Below the pieces are notes generated by a model that was given only the letters and a program-made list of their open reading frames with translations, was not told the origin of the DNA and searched no databases. The position numbers were made by a program, and so were the translations under genes. A DNA stretch of 64,000 nucleotides, from the NCBI GenBank assembly GCA_050251195.1, contig JBFWNG010000002.1:496001-560000 (forward strand), written 5' to 3'. Of this stretch, positions 1 to 8,843 are shown in pieces. Each line of letters opens with the position of its first letter. Positions within the stretch are counted from its first letter, which is position 1. The stretch is from JBFWNG01 sp050251195. Its GTDB lineage: Bacteria > Bdellovibrionota_B > Oligoflexia > Oligoflexales > Oligoflexaceae.

Positions 1-1301
1 TGTGTCACGATGGCGTGTCCCATCTCGTGAAAGGCGACAATTTTTCGTTCCATAGGATTCAAAAGTCGATTTTTCTTCTCAAGGCCGGCGACGATCCGTT
101 CAATTGCATCTGTAAAGTCCTGCAATGTCACGGACTCGGCTTTTCGGCGCGTTGCAATGAGAGCAGCTTCGTTGACGAGATTGGCCAGGTCGGCGCCGGT
201 GAATCCCGGGGTGATCGCGGCCACTTGTTCGAGATCTACGCCAGTGGCTAGTTTTATCTTGTTAATGTGAACGCCAAGAATATCTTTGCGGCCTTTTTTG
301 TCCGGTCTGTCGACGAGAACCTGGCGGTCAAACCTGCCGGCTCGCAACAACGCGGGGTCGAGAATTTCAGGTCTATTTGTGGCAGCTAAAAGTATGACTC
401 CTGAGGTGGAGTCGAACCCGTCAAGCTCAGCCAAGAGTTGATTGAGGGTTTGTTCTTTTTCGTCATGACCTCCCACGGTGGGACCTGTCGTACGCGCTTT
501 CCCCAACGCATCAAGTTCGTCGATAAAGATAATGCAAGGCGCCTTTGATCGAGCTTGTTCAAACAATTCCCGCACTCGAGCCGCTCCGACGCCGACAAAG
601 ATTTCTACGAACTCGGAACCGCTGATCGTGAAGAACGGAACGCCCGCTTCGCCCGCAACGGCCCGCGCCAGCAAAGTCTTGCCTGTCCCTGGGGGGCCTA
701 TGAGAAGTATTCCCTTTGGAAGATTGGCTCCCAGGCGGCCGTATGACTTGGGGTCTTTTAAGAATTCGACGATTTCCTTTAGCTCTACAATTGCCTCGTC
801 CACTCCCGCGACGTCTTTGAAAGTTACCTTGGTATCCTTCTCAATATAGATTTTGGCTTTACTCTTTCCGATGGTCATAAAGCCGCCGCCCGTCAGACCG
901 CTCTTTTCAGCCATTTTGCGCATGACGACAACCCAGATAACGACGAAGATGAGGGCCGGAAGAATCCAAGACAGAAGCTGGGTAAAGAAGTTGCTTTCGA
1001 TAACTCGACTGTATTTGACATTGTATTGGTTGAGTTCTTTGGCAAGTTCTAAGTCCATCTTCGCGGTGACAAAACGGGTTTTCTTGTTGGGCAGCGGTTC
1101 TTTAAGGGTGCCGCTGATTTGATTGTCGCCAACGACTACTTCCGAGATTTTTTCATCTTTGAGCAGGTTTTCGAACTCGTCATAAGAGATCGATTCCATA
1201 TGCGTCGTTTGGTTGGACAAATTGAAGAGGAAGAAAACGACCATGACTCCAAAGATAATGTACATGAAGTTTGGCGACGACTTCTTTGGTTGTTGCTCCA
1301 T
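1..1301 (-). CDS. ftsH: ATP-dependent zinc metalloprotease FtsH (3' end cut by window)
   Basis: Membrane AAA+ protease that extracts and degrades membrane and regulatory proteins. Reading from the ATG at 1301, two membrane segments (about residues 12-30 and 105-125) flank a short periplasmic domain. The AAA module follows with Walker A GPPGTGKT near residue 200, Walker B IIFIDELDALG near 258 and the second region of homology ATNRPEILDPALLRAGRFDR near 310-330. The zinc motif HEMGH lies near residue 421, just before the window edge. About 430 of the usual 600-650 residues are visible; the rest of the protease domain is outside. A sigma-54-like promoter lies in the gap to hsp20, so the two may be transcribed separately. 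Family assignment is certain. Confidence 0.97.
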   Translation of the reverse strand, partial: MEQQPKKSSPNFMYIIFGVMVVFFLFNLSNQTTHMESISYDEFENLLKDEKISEVVVGDNQISGTLKEPLPNKKTRFVTAKMDLELAKELNQYNVKYSRVIESNFFTQLLSWILPALIFVVIWVVVMRKMAEKSGLTGGGFMTIGKSKAKIYIEKDTKVTFKDVAGVDEAIVELKEIVEFLKDPKSYGRLGANLPKGILLIGPPGTGKTLLARAVAGEAGVPFFTISGSEFVEIFVGVGAARVRELFEQARSKAPCIIFIDELDALGKARTTGPTVGGHDEKEQTLNQLLAELDGFDSTSGVILLAATNRPEILDPALLRAGRFDRQVLVDRPDKKGRKDILGVHINKIKLATGVDLEQVAAITPGFTGADLANLVNEAALIATRRKAESVTLQDFTDAIERIVAGLEKKNRLLNPMERKIVAFHEMGHAIVT

Positions 1302-1420
1302 GGAATCCCCAGTTTGACGCTTTATGATCCTAAGCGTCGCGTTTCGTCTTCCTGTGCGCGACGAAGTATCTCTCTTAAGATTTTTCGTAACCCCGCGCGA
1401 CTGCTCTTCTTCTTTGAGAA

Positions 1421-1436
1421 TGCAATGCTCAGGCCA
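1421..1436 (-). promoter_or_regulatory. sigma-54 (-24/-12) promoter candidate for ftsH
   Basis: On the minus strand reads TGGCCTGAGCATTGCA, an exact TGGC-N7-TTGCA with GG and GC at the required spacing. It lies between the hsp20 stop and the ftsH start, predicting a leader of about 110 bases. Confidence 0.58.
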
Positions 1437-1457
1437 AGAATAGCCAAGATTTTTGTG

Positions 1458-1859
1458 TCAGAGAATTTTGATCTGCTTTGCGTTTCCGTTGGGTTGCTTT
1501 TTGGCGATGACGGTAAGAATTCCATCTTTATATTCCGCATCGACTCTTTGCGAGTCCACCGAATTGGGGAGGCTCATCCGGCGGAAGAACGAGCCATAGC
1601 TGATCTCGGAGAAGTGTCGCATTTCGCTGACCTGATCCTGTTCCGGTCTTTTTTCGCCGGACACCGAAAGGATATTGTTGCTTAGTTCGATCCTGATTTC
1701 TTCTTTGTTCATCCCTGGAATTTCGAATCGTATCTTATAATCCTCGTTAGTCTCCTGAACTTCGCAAAGGGGAGCGAAACCTTGGCTATAGTCATCGCGA
1801 AAGGAGGAAGGGAAGGAAAAGTCACTCATGAGGCGGTCCACTTCGCGTTTGAAATTCAT
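1458..1859 (-). CDS. Hsp20/alpha-crystallin small heat-shock protein
   Basis: ATP-independent holdase that binds unfolding proteins during stress. The 133-residue product has the family layout: a short N-terminal arm, an alpha-crystallin domain (about residues 30-120, with the IRFEIPGMNKEEIRIEL strand pair and a conserved ILSVSGEKR segment) and a C-terminal IKIL motif corresponding to the I-x-I/V oligomer-docking motif. An AAGGAAAG ribosome site precedes the start. It lies immediately upstream of ftsH on the same strand, giving a small proteostasis unit. A sigma-54-like promoter is found about 85 bases upstream. Confidence 0.95.
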   Translation of the reverse strand: MNFKREVDRLMSDFSFPSSFRDDYSQGFAPLCEVQETNEDYKIRFEIPGMNKEEIRIELSNNILSVSGEKRPEQDQVSEMRHFSEISYGSFFRRMSLPNSVDSQRVDAEYKDGILTVIAKKQPNGNAKQIKIL

Positions 1860-1941
1860 AACTTTCCTTCCTGAAGAACAATGGTTTGCAACCGTGGGTG
1901 TGTTTTTATCGAGCTGATTAATTGCCCGTTATCTGACATTG

Positions 1942-1957
1942 AGCAAAAGCTATGCCA
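1942..1957 (-). promoter_or_regulatory. sigma-54 (-24/-12) promoter candidate for hsp20
   Basis: On the minus strand reads TGGCATAGCTTTTGCT, matching TGGCAC-N5-TTGCW except one base, with correct GG-N10-GC spacing. The predicted start of transcription is near 1930, leaving a leader of about 70 bases. I see no good sigma-32-type promoter here. Confidence 0.65.
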
Positions 1958-2056
1958 TTCCTTCCCTGTTTTTTGATCTTTCTATTTTTTTAAGTTATCG
2001 ATCTGCATGAAATTAGGTTAGAATTTTAAAAACAGGAATTCCAGTTCGGAGCTTTT

Positions 2057-3709
2057 ATGAGACCTTCATCTCGACGGAGATTTATCAAGAGTTCGTTTGG
2101 CGCGGCTATGGGTGCCATGTGGATGGGATGCAAAACGATGTCCCGAGGATCCAAAATCAAGGAAGCCGCCGGTTCCGGTCGTGTTCGAAAGAACCTTCTT
2201 GAGCTTAATGAAAGTAGCCCCGACGTTATTTATTACAAGGCCGGAATTCTTGCTATGCGGAATATTCCCCTAGATCATCCCGAATTAGGTCATCTTGGAT
2301 GGCTGGGTCAGGCGAAAATCCATGAAGCGTCATGTGCGCACAGGAATTATTTGTTCATACCTTGGCATCGCGTTTACCTCTCCTACTTCGAGAAGACGGT
2401 GGGCTTTTGGGCTAAGGAACTCAGAGATGCGCTTTCCGGTGAAAGGCCCATGTCGGACACTGTTTTCGGCAACGGCATCGAAATGCCTGATGTTCCCGGT
2501 ATCCTTAAAGGGCAATTGCTCGCTACGGACCATACTTTTGCCTTGCCCTATTGGGACTGGACATATGCGGCTAGTATGCAAAATGACAAAGAACATTGCC
2601 CGAGCATCTTGCTCACCGATCCCATTTTCGACGTTAATCAGTGGAAAAACCCGCTCGTTGCACGAGGAATACCTCCGCAAAAGCAACTCGACACTGAAGT
2701 TGTCGGTAGAGAAGCAATTTTGGAACTCTTGACGATTAATGATTTTGTCGCGTTTGCAGGAGAGTATTCTCCAGCTCAGATGAAGAAATCGCAAGGGGGC
2801 GGACTTGAGGGCGGTCCACATAACAGGATGCACGTATGGGTTGGCGGAGCGATGGGACAAGTTCCTCAAGCGGGCAAGGATCCGGCTTTTTGGATGCATC
2901 ACTGCAACATCGATCGCCTCTGGGAATGCTGGATGCAATATCACAGCTTCAATCCGGAAATTATCTATCCCGACGAGTCGCATGCTGAAGAATGGAAGGC
3001 CATGCTCCTTAGCGGATGCTTTTCTATCCCCGGAGGCCAACCTGTTGAGCATCCTCTGCACGAGACCTTGAATATCAATCTTTGGGATTATTCTTACGAC
3101 CGCTTGTATAGCAAAGAGGAGATTGCTGGAGCCGAGGTGGCTAGGCCGAAAGGAATGCCCAGGGGAATGCCCAAGGCAATGCCCCAGGAAATGCCGAGGA
3201 GCATGGACGGGATTGAGCCGCTTGACGCTTCTATTAAGATGGGGCCTGCCAAGAACCTAGTCGACATCACCTTTGCGGACAATTCCGGAAAGGCAGGCGC
3301 GGTCGGCAAGCTCAAAACATTCAACGAACAGGTTGGAAAGATTTACGTCGAGATCAAGAATTTGCCCGAATTTGCCCCAGCCGAGCTGATCGACATGTTC
3401 AAGTTCTATTTTGGCTTTGAGAAACCTTTGGAAGATTGGTTCTATTTCGCAAGCTACACGTTCTTTGGAGGGGATCACCACGGCGGAAGCGAAACCTTCG
3501 GCGTTCGCTACCCATTAAGCGGTACGATGCAGAAAGCGGCAGGAAGTCCGCGAATGAAAGGGAAATTCGGCGAGATCCAAGGATTGCGGTTTAGGGTAGC
3601 CGCGTTTGGCAGAAAGACTGCTGGTTCAAAGAAGACGGAGCCCATTACGCTAACCGAAGCGCAGATCAAGAGGTTTGAGGGCGTTACTTTTGAAATCTTC
3701 GTTAAATAA
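2057..3709 (+). CDS. Secreted tyrosinase / polyphenol oxidase with Met-Pro-rich linker
   Basis: Type-3 copper enzyme that oxidises phenols to quinones. The N-terminus carries a twin-arginine motif (SRRRFIKSS) followed by a hydrophobic stretch ending MWMGC, suggesting Tat export and possibly lipidation. The CuA site lies around residues 88-110 (KIHEASCAHRNYLFIPWHR). CuB lies around 253-290 (GGPHNRMHVWVGG, then DPAFWMHHCNIDRLW), as in plant-type polyphenol oxidases. A C-terminal beta domain (about 390-550) matches the capping domain seen in plant enzymes. Between catalytic and C-terminal parts, residues about 363-383 contain repeated MP pairs. No dedicated copper chaperone gene is adjacent; a copper oxidase is encoded further along at 46-48 kb. 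Confidence 0.93.
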   Translation: MRPSSRRRFIKSSFGAAMGAMWMGCKTMSRGSKIKEAAGSGRVRKNLLELNESSPDVIYYKAGILAMRNIPLDHPELGHLGWLGQAKIHEASCAHRNYLFIPWHRVYLSYFEKTVGFWAKELRDALSGERPMSDTVFGNGIEMPDVPGILKGQLLATDHTFALPYWDWTYAASMQNDKEHCPSILLTDPIFDVNQWKNPLVARGIPPQKQLDTEVVGREAILELLTINDFVAFAGEYSPAQMKKSQGGGLEGGPHNRMHVWVGGAMGQVPQAGKDPAFWMHHCNIDRLWECWMQYHSFNPEIIYPDESHAEEWKAMLLSGCFSIPGGQPVEHPLHETLNINLWDYSYDRLYSKEEIAGAEVARPKGMPRGMPKAMPQEMPRSMDGIEPLDASIKMGPAKNLVDITFADNSGKAGAVGKLKTFNEQVGKIYVEIKNLPEFAPAELIDMFKFYFGFEKPLEDWFYFASYTFFGGDHHGGSETFGVRYPLSGTMQKAAGSPRMKGKFGEIQGLRFRVAAFGRKTAGSKKTEPITLTEAQIKRFEGVTFEIFVK

Positions 3710-3715
3710 CATGGG

Positions 3716-3733
3716 ATGAGGCCAATGCCTCAT
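3716..3733 (+). terminator. Hairpin after tyrosinase gene
   Basis: Perfect 7-bp stem ATGAGGC / GCCTCAT with a 4-base loop, starting 7 bases past the stop codon and followed by GCTCTTATTT. A weak intrinsic terminator because its U-tract is interrupted. Confidence 0.5.
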
Positions 3734-3793
3734 GCTCTTATTTGGCCGCCGGACGAGTCCAAGCGACAGTCCGGCTATACCGCCAAAGGCACT

Positions 3794-6022
3794 TCAGTAA
3801 CGCTTCGCCCACCGAAGCATCGCGATGCCCCGGGTCCTAGATTCTCCATGCTCTGAAACGGCAGATGTTTCAAATGACCAATTCCCGCCAAGGGCTCTTG
3901 TGATCCCTAAAGTTTGACTCGATTCAAAGTCTGATCCGATCTTGAGAGTGGTGCCTTCCCGGACGCGCACTTGCGCATGAAATTCGCCGGAATGCGGATT
4001 GTAACCCACGGACTCGACGGGAGTTGACGCCAGATAGAGCATAGAGATGAGTCCGATAGCGTTGTCGGCAAGAGCGGCTCGCGTTTGCCCAACTGTACGT
4101 TGTTGATTGCTGTTGAGACCGCCTGTGTCGCCTCCGTAGAGCATCTGGGAAATCAGCTCGGACTCTGGACGAGGAGGGTCGCTTGTGAAGGAAATCTCTG
4201 GTTTTTTCACCGGACCAAGAACAGCGAGTTTTAATGTCATATCGGACTTTTCGATTGTTGCTAAGGCGTCCACTTGAGTTGGCTTGTTTCGAAAGAACAT
4301 GAAATTGGCGTACTCGATAGTGATCGCTTTTTTTATCACTTTTACGGTGAATTTTGTCATTTTCAAGAATCCGCTCATCCCTTCGTTGTTGGAAAGAAAT
4401 AGATCCATGTAAGCTTGAAGTGTCGTCTTAAAACTCGTCGCTTTGACTCGCAATGGATTTCCGGTTGTTTTGATTCTTATGCTGTAGGACAAGGGGAACC
4501 GTCTTGGCTCATTCTCCTGTTTGAGTTTGTGTTCAGCGATAGATTCCGAAATGAATCTTGGATCTGGTCGTACGCTTGGTAGTCCTTTTTGAAACTCGAT
4601 AGTAGGAAGGACCAGGCTGACGTTCTGCAGGTCAATGATCGACTCAATATGAGGACGAATTCCTTCCGCCAACCATTGGAGGTCAAACGTTCCGTTTGCT
4701 TGCATCCGTAGTCTTTGGTCCGCGCCGATCAAGTTGCTTGCGCACCGATAGGGAATTCTCGACGTTCCTTTGGTGATATCGACAGCTCCTTGCAAGGTAC
4801 ATGAAACGTCCCCGGACAAAGTATTGAGGGGAGCTGGAATTGCCCATGCCGTGCGTCGAAATTTTCGAACGATTCGCTCAAACTTTGGCAGTTTGATCTG
4901 ACTATCCACTATGAAATTGATGGTGCGATCTGCTTCGGAAAGCATTTTACCGTGCATGTCGAGGTGTGCGCTTCCAGTGATCGAATAAAGCGTTGTTTTT
5001 ATGGGGTCAATTGAGAAAGTTGTGCGACTATGAGCAATCTCGAAATTGTCTTCGAGTAAAGAATAATCGCCCACGAGGGTTCCCGATACGCGTACCGGCG
5101 GCGCTGCTGGAAAACTTCTTTCACGCTCGAACAGATTTCTTTGTACCATGAACGGACAATCGCGAATGGATATGTCCGCAACGTTTTGACGGGCCATATT
5201 AGCCTGTATGGAGCACGTTGTTGTCTCAACCTTTTCAATGCTCTCCGCTATTCGAGAGAGATTGCCCGAGAGTTTTGCTGCGATCCTCTCGGGGGTGACG
5301 TTTGCCTCGACTCTTGCCGCAAAAGAGCCGCCTTTTGATGGAAGTCTGCCAGCGGTATTGAGCGATAAATCAACTTGATCTGGATGATGCTTCAAGAGCG
5401 CCCTAAGATCGAAATTCGTCAAGGGCCAGTTCTTTACTCCCGAAATTTGCGTGACAAACTCCAAAGTATCTTCAGCCAGAACATTTGTGGTCGCGTTGAT
5501 GATGGCAGCTCGCTCGGTTTCAGGGCCTTCCATGAGAAGTTTGAGATCTTGAATCACGATCGGCTGGATATCGGTATGGATCACATGTTGTCTGATGCTT
5601 GCAAAGTCGAAACTCTCCGGTTCTTCATCCTCCTTTTTTGGTCCGGTTTGCCAGAACTTCGCGAGACCGTTGTCAACAGTTATGGGACCTAATGTTTTGA
5701 TTACCACAGGGTTGCCCAAGAGATCGATTCCGGCTGATACCTGTAGTTGTCCTGCACAAAGAGCAAATTCTTTATCCTTCGTGAGACACGCGTTGACGAG
5801 TTTGAAGTCGAATTTCTTTTCGCGAAGGCTGAGAGACTGGGCGGTAATATCGGCAGTTTCGTAATTTAAAACGAGATCCCACCTTTTTAGCAATTTCGGC
5901 AAAAGAGCAAATGTTCGATTGTTGATGACGGCTTCAGGGTAAAGAACGAGAACCGCAGCCGGAACGCCAAGGAGCAAGATAACGAACAGGAGAAAGCCAA
6001 TGATTTTTTTTAGGAGATTCAT
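3794..6022 (-). CDS. tamB: TamB-like translocation and assembly module protein
   Basis: Inner-membrane-anchored AsmA-like protein bridging the periplasm to TamA; the family takes part in outer-membrane protein insertion and lipid transport. The 742-residue product has an N-terminal membrane anchor (about residues 5-28), a long repetitive beta-rich middle, and a C-terminal TamB (DUF490) region ending in alternating beta residues including the LKIGSDFESSQTLGITRALGG strand pair. It is much shorter than the roughly 1,250-residue enterobacterial TamB. It directly follows tamA (stop and start adjoin), the usual operon order. Confidence 0.88.
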   Translation of the reverse strand: MNLLKKIIGFLLFVILLLGVPAAVLVLYPEAVINNRTFALLPKLLKRWDLVLNYETADITAQSLSLREKKFDFKLVNACLTKDKEFALCAGQLQVSAGIDLLGNPVVIKTLGPITVDNGLAKFWQTGPKKEDEEPESFDFASIRQHVIHTDIQPIVIQDLKLLMEGPETERAAIINATTNVLAEDTLEFVTQISGVKNWPLTNFDLRALLKHHPDQVDLSLNTAGRLPSKGGSFAARVEANVTPERIAAKLSGNLSRIAESIEKVETTTCSIQANMARQNVADISIRDCPFMVQRNLFERERSFPAAPPVRVSGTLVGDYSLLEDNFEIAHSRTTFSIDPIKTTLYSITGSAHLDMHGKMLSEADRTINFIVDSQIKLPKFERIVRKFRRTAWAIPAPLNTLSGDVSCTLQGAVDITKGTSRIPYRCASNLIGADQRLRMQANGTFDLQWLAEGIRPHIESIIDLQNVSLVLPTIEFQKGLPSVRPDPRFISESIAEHKLKQENEPRRFPLSYSIRIKTTGNPLRVKATSFKTTLQAYMDLFLSNNEGMSGFLKMTKFTVKVIKKAITIEYANFMFFRNKPTQVDALATIEKSDMTLKLAVLGPVKKPEISFTSDPPRPESELISQMLYGGDTGGLNSNQQRTVGQTRAALADNAIGLISMLYLASTPVESVGYNPHSGEFHAQVRVREGTTLKIGSDFESSQTLGITRALGGNWSFETSAVSEHGESRTRGIAMLRWAKRY

Positions 6023-7774
6023 TTATGTTTGCTCCCCAAAACTGAAATAGAACTGCCATCGCTTAAGATTTTCCCAGTCCTTTGCTCTGGGTCCCGAAAT
6101 GAGACCGTGTCCAAGAGTAAAAAGCATCGCGCCAATGGGCGATTCCCACCGCAAACCGAAGCCGGGCGACCAAAATGCGTTGTCGGGATCGAGCGATCCT
6201 GGGCGATAGCCTAGCATGGCGGCATCGGCGAACACTATTGGCTGAAGTTTGTAGGCGATGACATTGTTAAGGCGTAGAGACGATCCAGCATAGGCATACG
6301 AGAGTGCGCCGAGTTCTGTGGGCGGCAGCGCTTCTCGCCCAAAACCCCGTAGATTTCGCGATCCGCCAAGGTGATAACGATAGGATGCGGGCAAATCTGC
6401 CGCATTTGTAGTCTTGCCGGGCCGGGTTGTTGCTGCTTCGGTGCGGAGCTCCAGTACGAATATTGGCGGATCCCATGACGCAACGTTCCAGAGGTGGGAC
6501 GTCGTTGCCCTCCAACTCGTGGCAGAAAGATTAGAACCGAAATTGGTATGAGCCGTCGAATGTCTTAGAGATAGATCGTGACCCGATCTCGGGCTTGCGA
6601 TGAAGTATTCGTAGTCGTGAGTTGTAAGTTGGATGTCTGAATTCCAGGTGATGAGGCTTACAATATTTTTCCCTAGGCCCCTAGGCGTACTGATGTACTC
6701 ATATCCTGGACCGGACGATAGTCTTATGCTGGAGTCACTGTAATCGTCTTTCCAGACCGGAGCGATGCCGGATCTTATGGACTGTTCTTCGTAGCGTCGC
6801 TCGTTGCGTCTTTCAACTGTTCCAAAGGCAGAAAGAAAATGCCGCGAAGGAAATGGCAGGTAATACCAATCCCAGGTTACTGCGGCATACTGTCGTAAGA
6901 GCGAAGCAGAGGCCTGCGCAGTGAGGGGGGATCCAGTTGAAAGTAAGCGTCCGTTTTGCCACCACAGTTTTGTTATCAGGTATTCCTCCGTGTCAAATCC
7001 GATTCCGAAGGAAATAAGACGGGGTTCTCCGGCATAGAGAGTTTGTTCAATCGTTCCAGGGGCGCCCTCGCCGCATAGCGATGAAAGATTGCTGCTAAGA
7101 ACCAAATCGTTTCGAACGAGTCTGTTGGAGGTCAATTCAAGCTTTTTTGAGTTATAGACATCGCCCATGTGAAAGGCGTCATACCGCCTTTCGACGCCGC
7201 CGAGGAGGCCTGGGATTCCTGCGCTTTTGATGTCCGCGATATGCCAAAGCGATCCAGATATTACCTCGATTTCAACATTGCGTTCGGTGGTACTGGCGAG
7301 AGTGCGCAAGGTGGCACACGGATAACCGTTTTCAGCCAGTTGGCGTTTAACCCAGTTTTCTATTTCGTTCAGTAAGCTGGGTGTTAAGGGTTTTCCTCGG
7401 GGATACCAATAGCGGTCGACGCTAAGGGGCACTGGAGATTTAATGACACGAACCTGTTCCAAGGTTAGCTTTTGCTCCGTATGCGCGATGACCGTATCGC
7501 CCCCCATGGAAAACTCGATGTCCCAGTAACCTCTGTTTTGTAAAGAGATTGTCAGAAAGTATCGCGCTTGTGCGGGCGGAATTGTTTTCCAGGCCGCAAC
7601 TTTTTTATCGCCGCAGATAAGGTCTTTTTCGGAGGCGTTCAATTCAATTGGATCGGGTGCTTCGATCTGTATTTTGTCGCATGGTTTTGTCACCAGCAGC
7701 TTGACCCTTTGTTGCGCTGCCAGAGACGTTGAGAAGAAAAGTGTGAGTGCCAGCCAAAACAAAGCCGATTGCAT
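6023..7774 (-). CDS. tamA: TamA-like Omp85-family outer-membrane protein
   Basis: Outer-membrane barrel partner of TamB. It has a signal peptide (MQSALFWLALTLFFSTSLAAQ), POTRA-like domains over about residues 30-240, and a beta barrel with the Omp85-type GGSRNLRGFG signature near residue 475 and a barrel-like C-terminal strand. The open frame extends upstream through the tandem repeats. The start at 7774 is preferred because the candidate sigma-54 promoter at 7800-7815 would initiate transcription near 7788 and because this Met gives a clean signal peptide. The Met at 7786 is the alternative. tamB follows without a gap. Confidence 0.88.
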   Translation of the reverse strand: MQSALFWLALTLFFSTSLAAQQRVKLLVTKPCDKIQIEAPDPIELNASEKDLICGDKKVAAWKTIPPAQARYFLTISLQNRGYWDIEFSMGGDTVIAHTEQKLTLEQVRVIKSPVPLSVDRYWYPRGKPLTPSLLNEIENWVKRQLAENGYPCATLRTLASTTERNVEIEVISGSLWHIADIKSAGIPGLLGGVERRYDAFHMGDVYNSKKLELTSNRLVRNDLVLSSNLSSLCGEGAPGTIEQTLYAGEPRLISFGIGFDTEEYLITKLWWQNGRLLSTGSPLTAQASASLLRQYAAVTWDWYYLPFPSRHFLSAFGTVERRNERRYEEQSIRSGIAPVWKDDYSDSSIRLSSGPGYEYISTPRGLGKNIVSLITWNSDIQLTTHDYEYFIASPRSGHDLSLRHSTAHTNFGSNLSATSWRATTSHLWNVASWDPPIFVLELRTEAATTRPGKTTNAADLPASYRYHLGGSRNLRGFGREALPPTELGALSYAYAGSSLRLNNVIAYKLQPIVFADAAMLGYRPGSLDPDNAFWSPGFGLRWESPIGAMLFTLGHGLISGPRAKDWENLKRWQFYFSFGEQT

Positions 7775-7799
7775 TTCTCGTTTCATGCTCAACAACAAA

Positions 7800-7815
7800 T
7801 GCAGGATCAGTGCCA
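7800..7815 (-). promoter_or_regulatory. sigma-54 (-24/-12) promoter candidate for tamA-tamB
   Basis: Minus strand reads TGGCACTGATCCTGCA: a perfect TGGCAC -24 box and a TGCA -12 box (one mismatch) with correct spacing. It lies directly against the tandem repeat array, which would be upstream of it in the minus direction. Confidence 0.6.
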
Positions 7816-7834
7816 GGATTTGCAAAGCAAATCC
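7816..7834. promoter_or_regulatory. Perfect palindrome abutting the tamA -24 box
   Basis: GGATTTGC-AAA-GCAAATCC, 8-bp arms with a 3-base centre. It touches the -24 element of the tamA promoter and overlaps the first tandem repeat; a degenerate copy (GGATTT..AAATCC) closes the array near 8037-8056. Candidate protein-binding site. Confidence 0.5.
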
Positions 7835-8045
7835 CCTCCACTTACTCATGCTCATGCCCAACTTAAATTGCAAATCCCCTCCACTTACTCATGCTCATGC
7901 CCAACTTAAATTGCAAATCCCCTCCACTTACTCATGCTCATGCCCAACTTAAATTGCAAATCCCCTCTACTTACTCATGCTCATGCCCAACTTAAATTGC
8001 AAATCCCCTCTACATACTCATTCATGCTCATGCCAGGATTTCCAA
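7829..8045. repeat. 43-bp tandem repeat array (about five copies)
   Basis: Copies begin at 7829, 7872, 7915, 7958 and 8001, exactly 43 bases apart. The first three are nearly identical, the fourth differs by a C-to-T change, and the fifth is divergent and ends in a flanking segment resembling the one before copy 1. The unit length is not a multiple of three, so it is not a coding repeat, and no gene occupies it. It fills the intergenic space between tamA and the heme-protein gene. Confidence 0.95.
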
Positions 8046-8152
8046 AAGCAAATCCACCACCCCCCTTCGACCCGTTTTAACGCCAGTTTTGCTTGGCAAA
8101 ACTGCCTCACCCGACTATGATCACCATACAAAAATGTCTCAAAGGCGAAAAA

Positions 8153-8656
8153 ATGAAATTTGCATTTCTGATAATGGCGGCCCTCATTGCGGGCGAGGGT
8201 TTTGCCCATGGATCCCATAAGCACGGAACGGAAGAAGGCAACCCTACCCAGGTTGAAGAACAATCGGCGCATGAAGCGGCGCTTCCACCGGATGTTTTTG
8301 CCGAAGCGAAGGTCGAGTACCTCAACTCGGTGAAACCAATATTTCAAAAAAAATGCTTCGATTGCCATTCGCAAGCCACGGTCTACCCTTGGTATTATAA
8401 GATTCCAGGGGTTAAGCAATATATTGACGCAGACATAAGAGAAGCTCTCCACCACTTAGATTTCTCTCAAGATTTCCCTTTTAAAAGTCATGGAACGCCC
8501 TACGAAGACCTGGACGCCATCAAGGAAAAGCTTCAGCAGGGCGAAATGCCTCCTCAGAGATATGTGTTGCTTCATCCCGACGCTCAGCTTACCCCAGCAG
8601 AATTAGACGCAGTTTTTAGGTGGGTAGACCGAGCCCATGCATCGAAGGCGCCGTAA
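8153..8656 (+). CDS. Exported heme-binding domain protein (single CXXCH)
   Basis: 167-residue periplasmic protein. The chosen start at 8153 gives a clean signal peptide (MKFAFLIMAALIAGEGFA). A His-rich stretch follows, then a single c-type heme motif CFDCH near residue 74. The segment around it (YPWYYKIPGVKQYIDADI, then GEMPPQRYVLLHPDAQLT) matches the Haem_bd (PF14376) family, found in small cytochrome-like proteins of unknown partner. It stands alone, divergent from tamA across the tandem repeats. A redox or sensing role is likely; the substrate is unknown. Confidence 0.82.
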   Translation: MKFAFLIMAALIAGEGFAHGSHKHGTEEGNPTQVEEQSAHEAALPPDVFAEAKVEYLNSVKPIFQKKCFDCHSQATVYPWYYKIPGVKQYIDADIREALHHLDFSQDFPFKSHGTPYEDLDAIKEKLQQGEMPPQRYVLLHPDAQLTPAELDAVFRWVDRAHASKAP

Positions 8657-8787
8657 GACTTGAAACCGATCTGCACTGTGGCATAGACACCATTCACAAT
8701 TAACATACATGAGCTTTCTACTTTGCCCTCCTTCGCCGAGGCTACGTAGGCCTGCGCCGTTCGCTAATTTGGCCGGCCAGCCTAAAT

Positions 8788-8803
8788 TGGCTTCGATTTT
8801 GCA
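8788..8803 (+). promoter_or_regulatory. sigma-54 (-24/-12) promoter candidate for the CBS operon
   Basis: TGGCTTCGATTTTGCA, an exact TGGC-N7-TTGCA, ending 40 bases before the ATG at 8844. Predicted transcription start near 8815. Confidence 0.6.
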
Positions 8804-8843
8804 ATATTGCGCGGTGAACCCTAGAAGACCACAGGAGAATGGT

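Noticed and set aside
7787..7873. N-terminal extension of tamA encoded by the tandem repeats
   Set aside because: The repeat period is not a multiple of three and the extension would place a second hydrophobic segment before the signal peptide; the promoter match also lies inside it.
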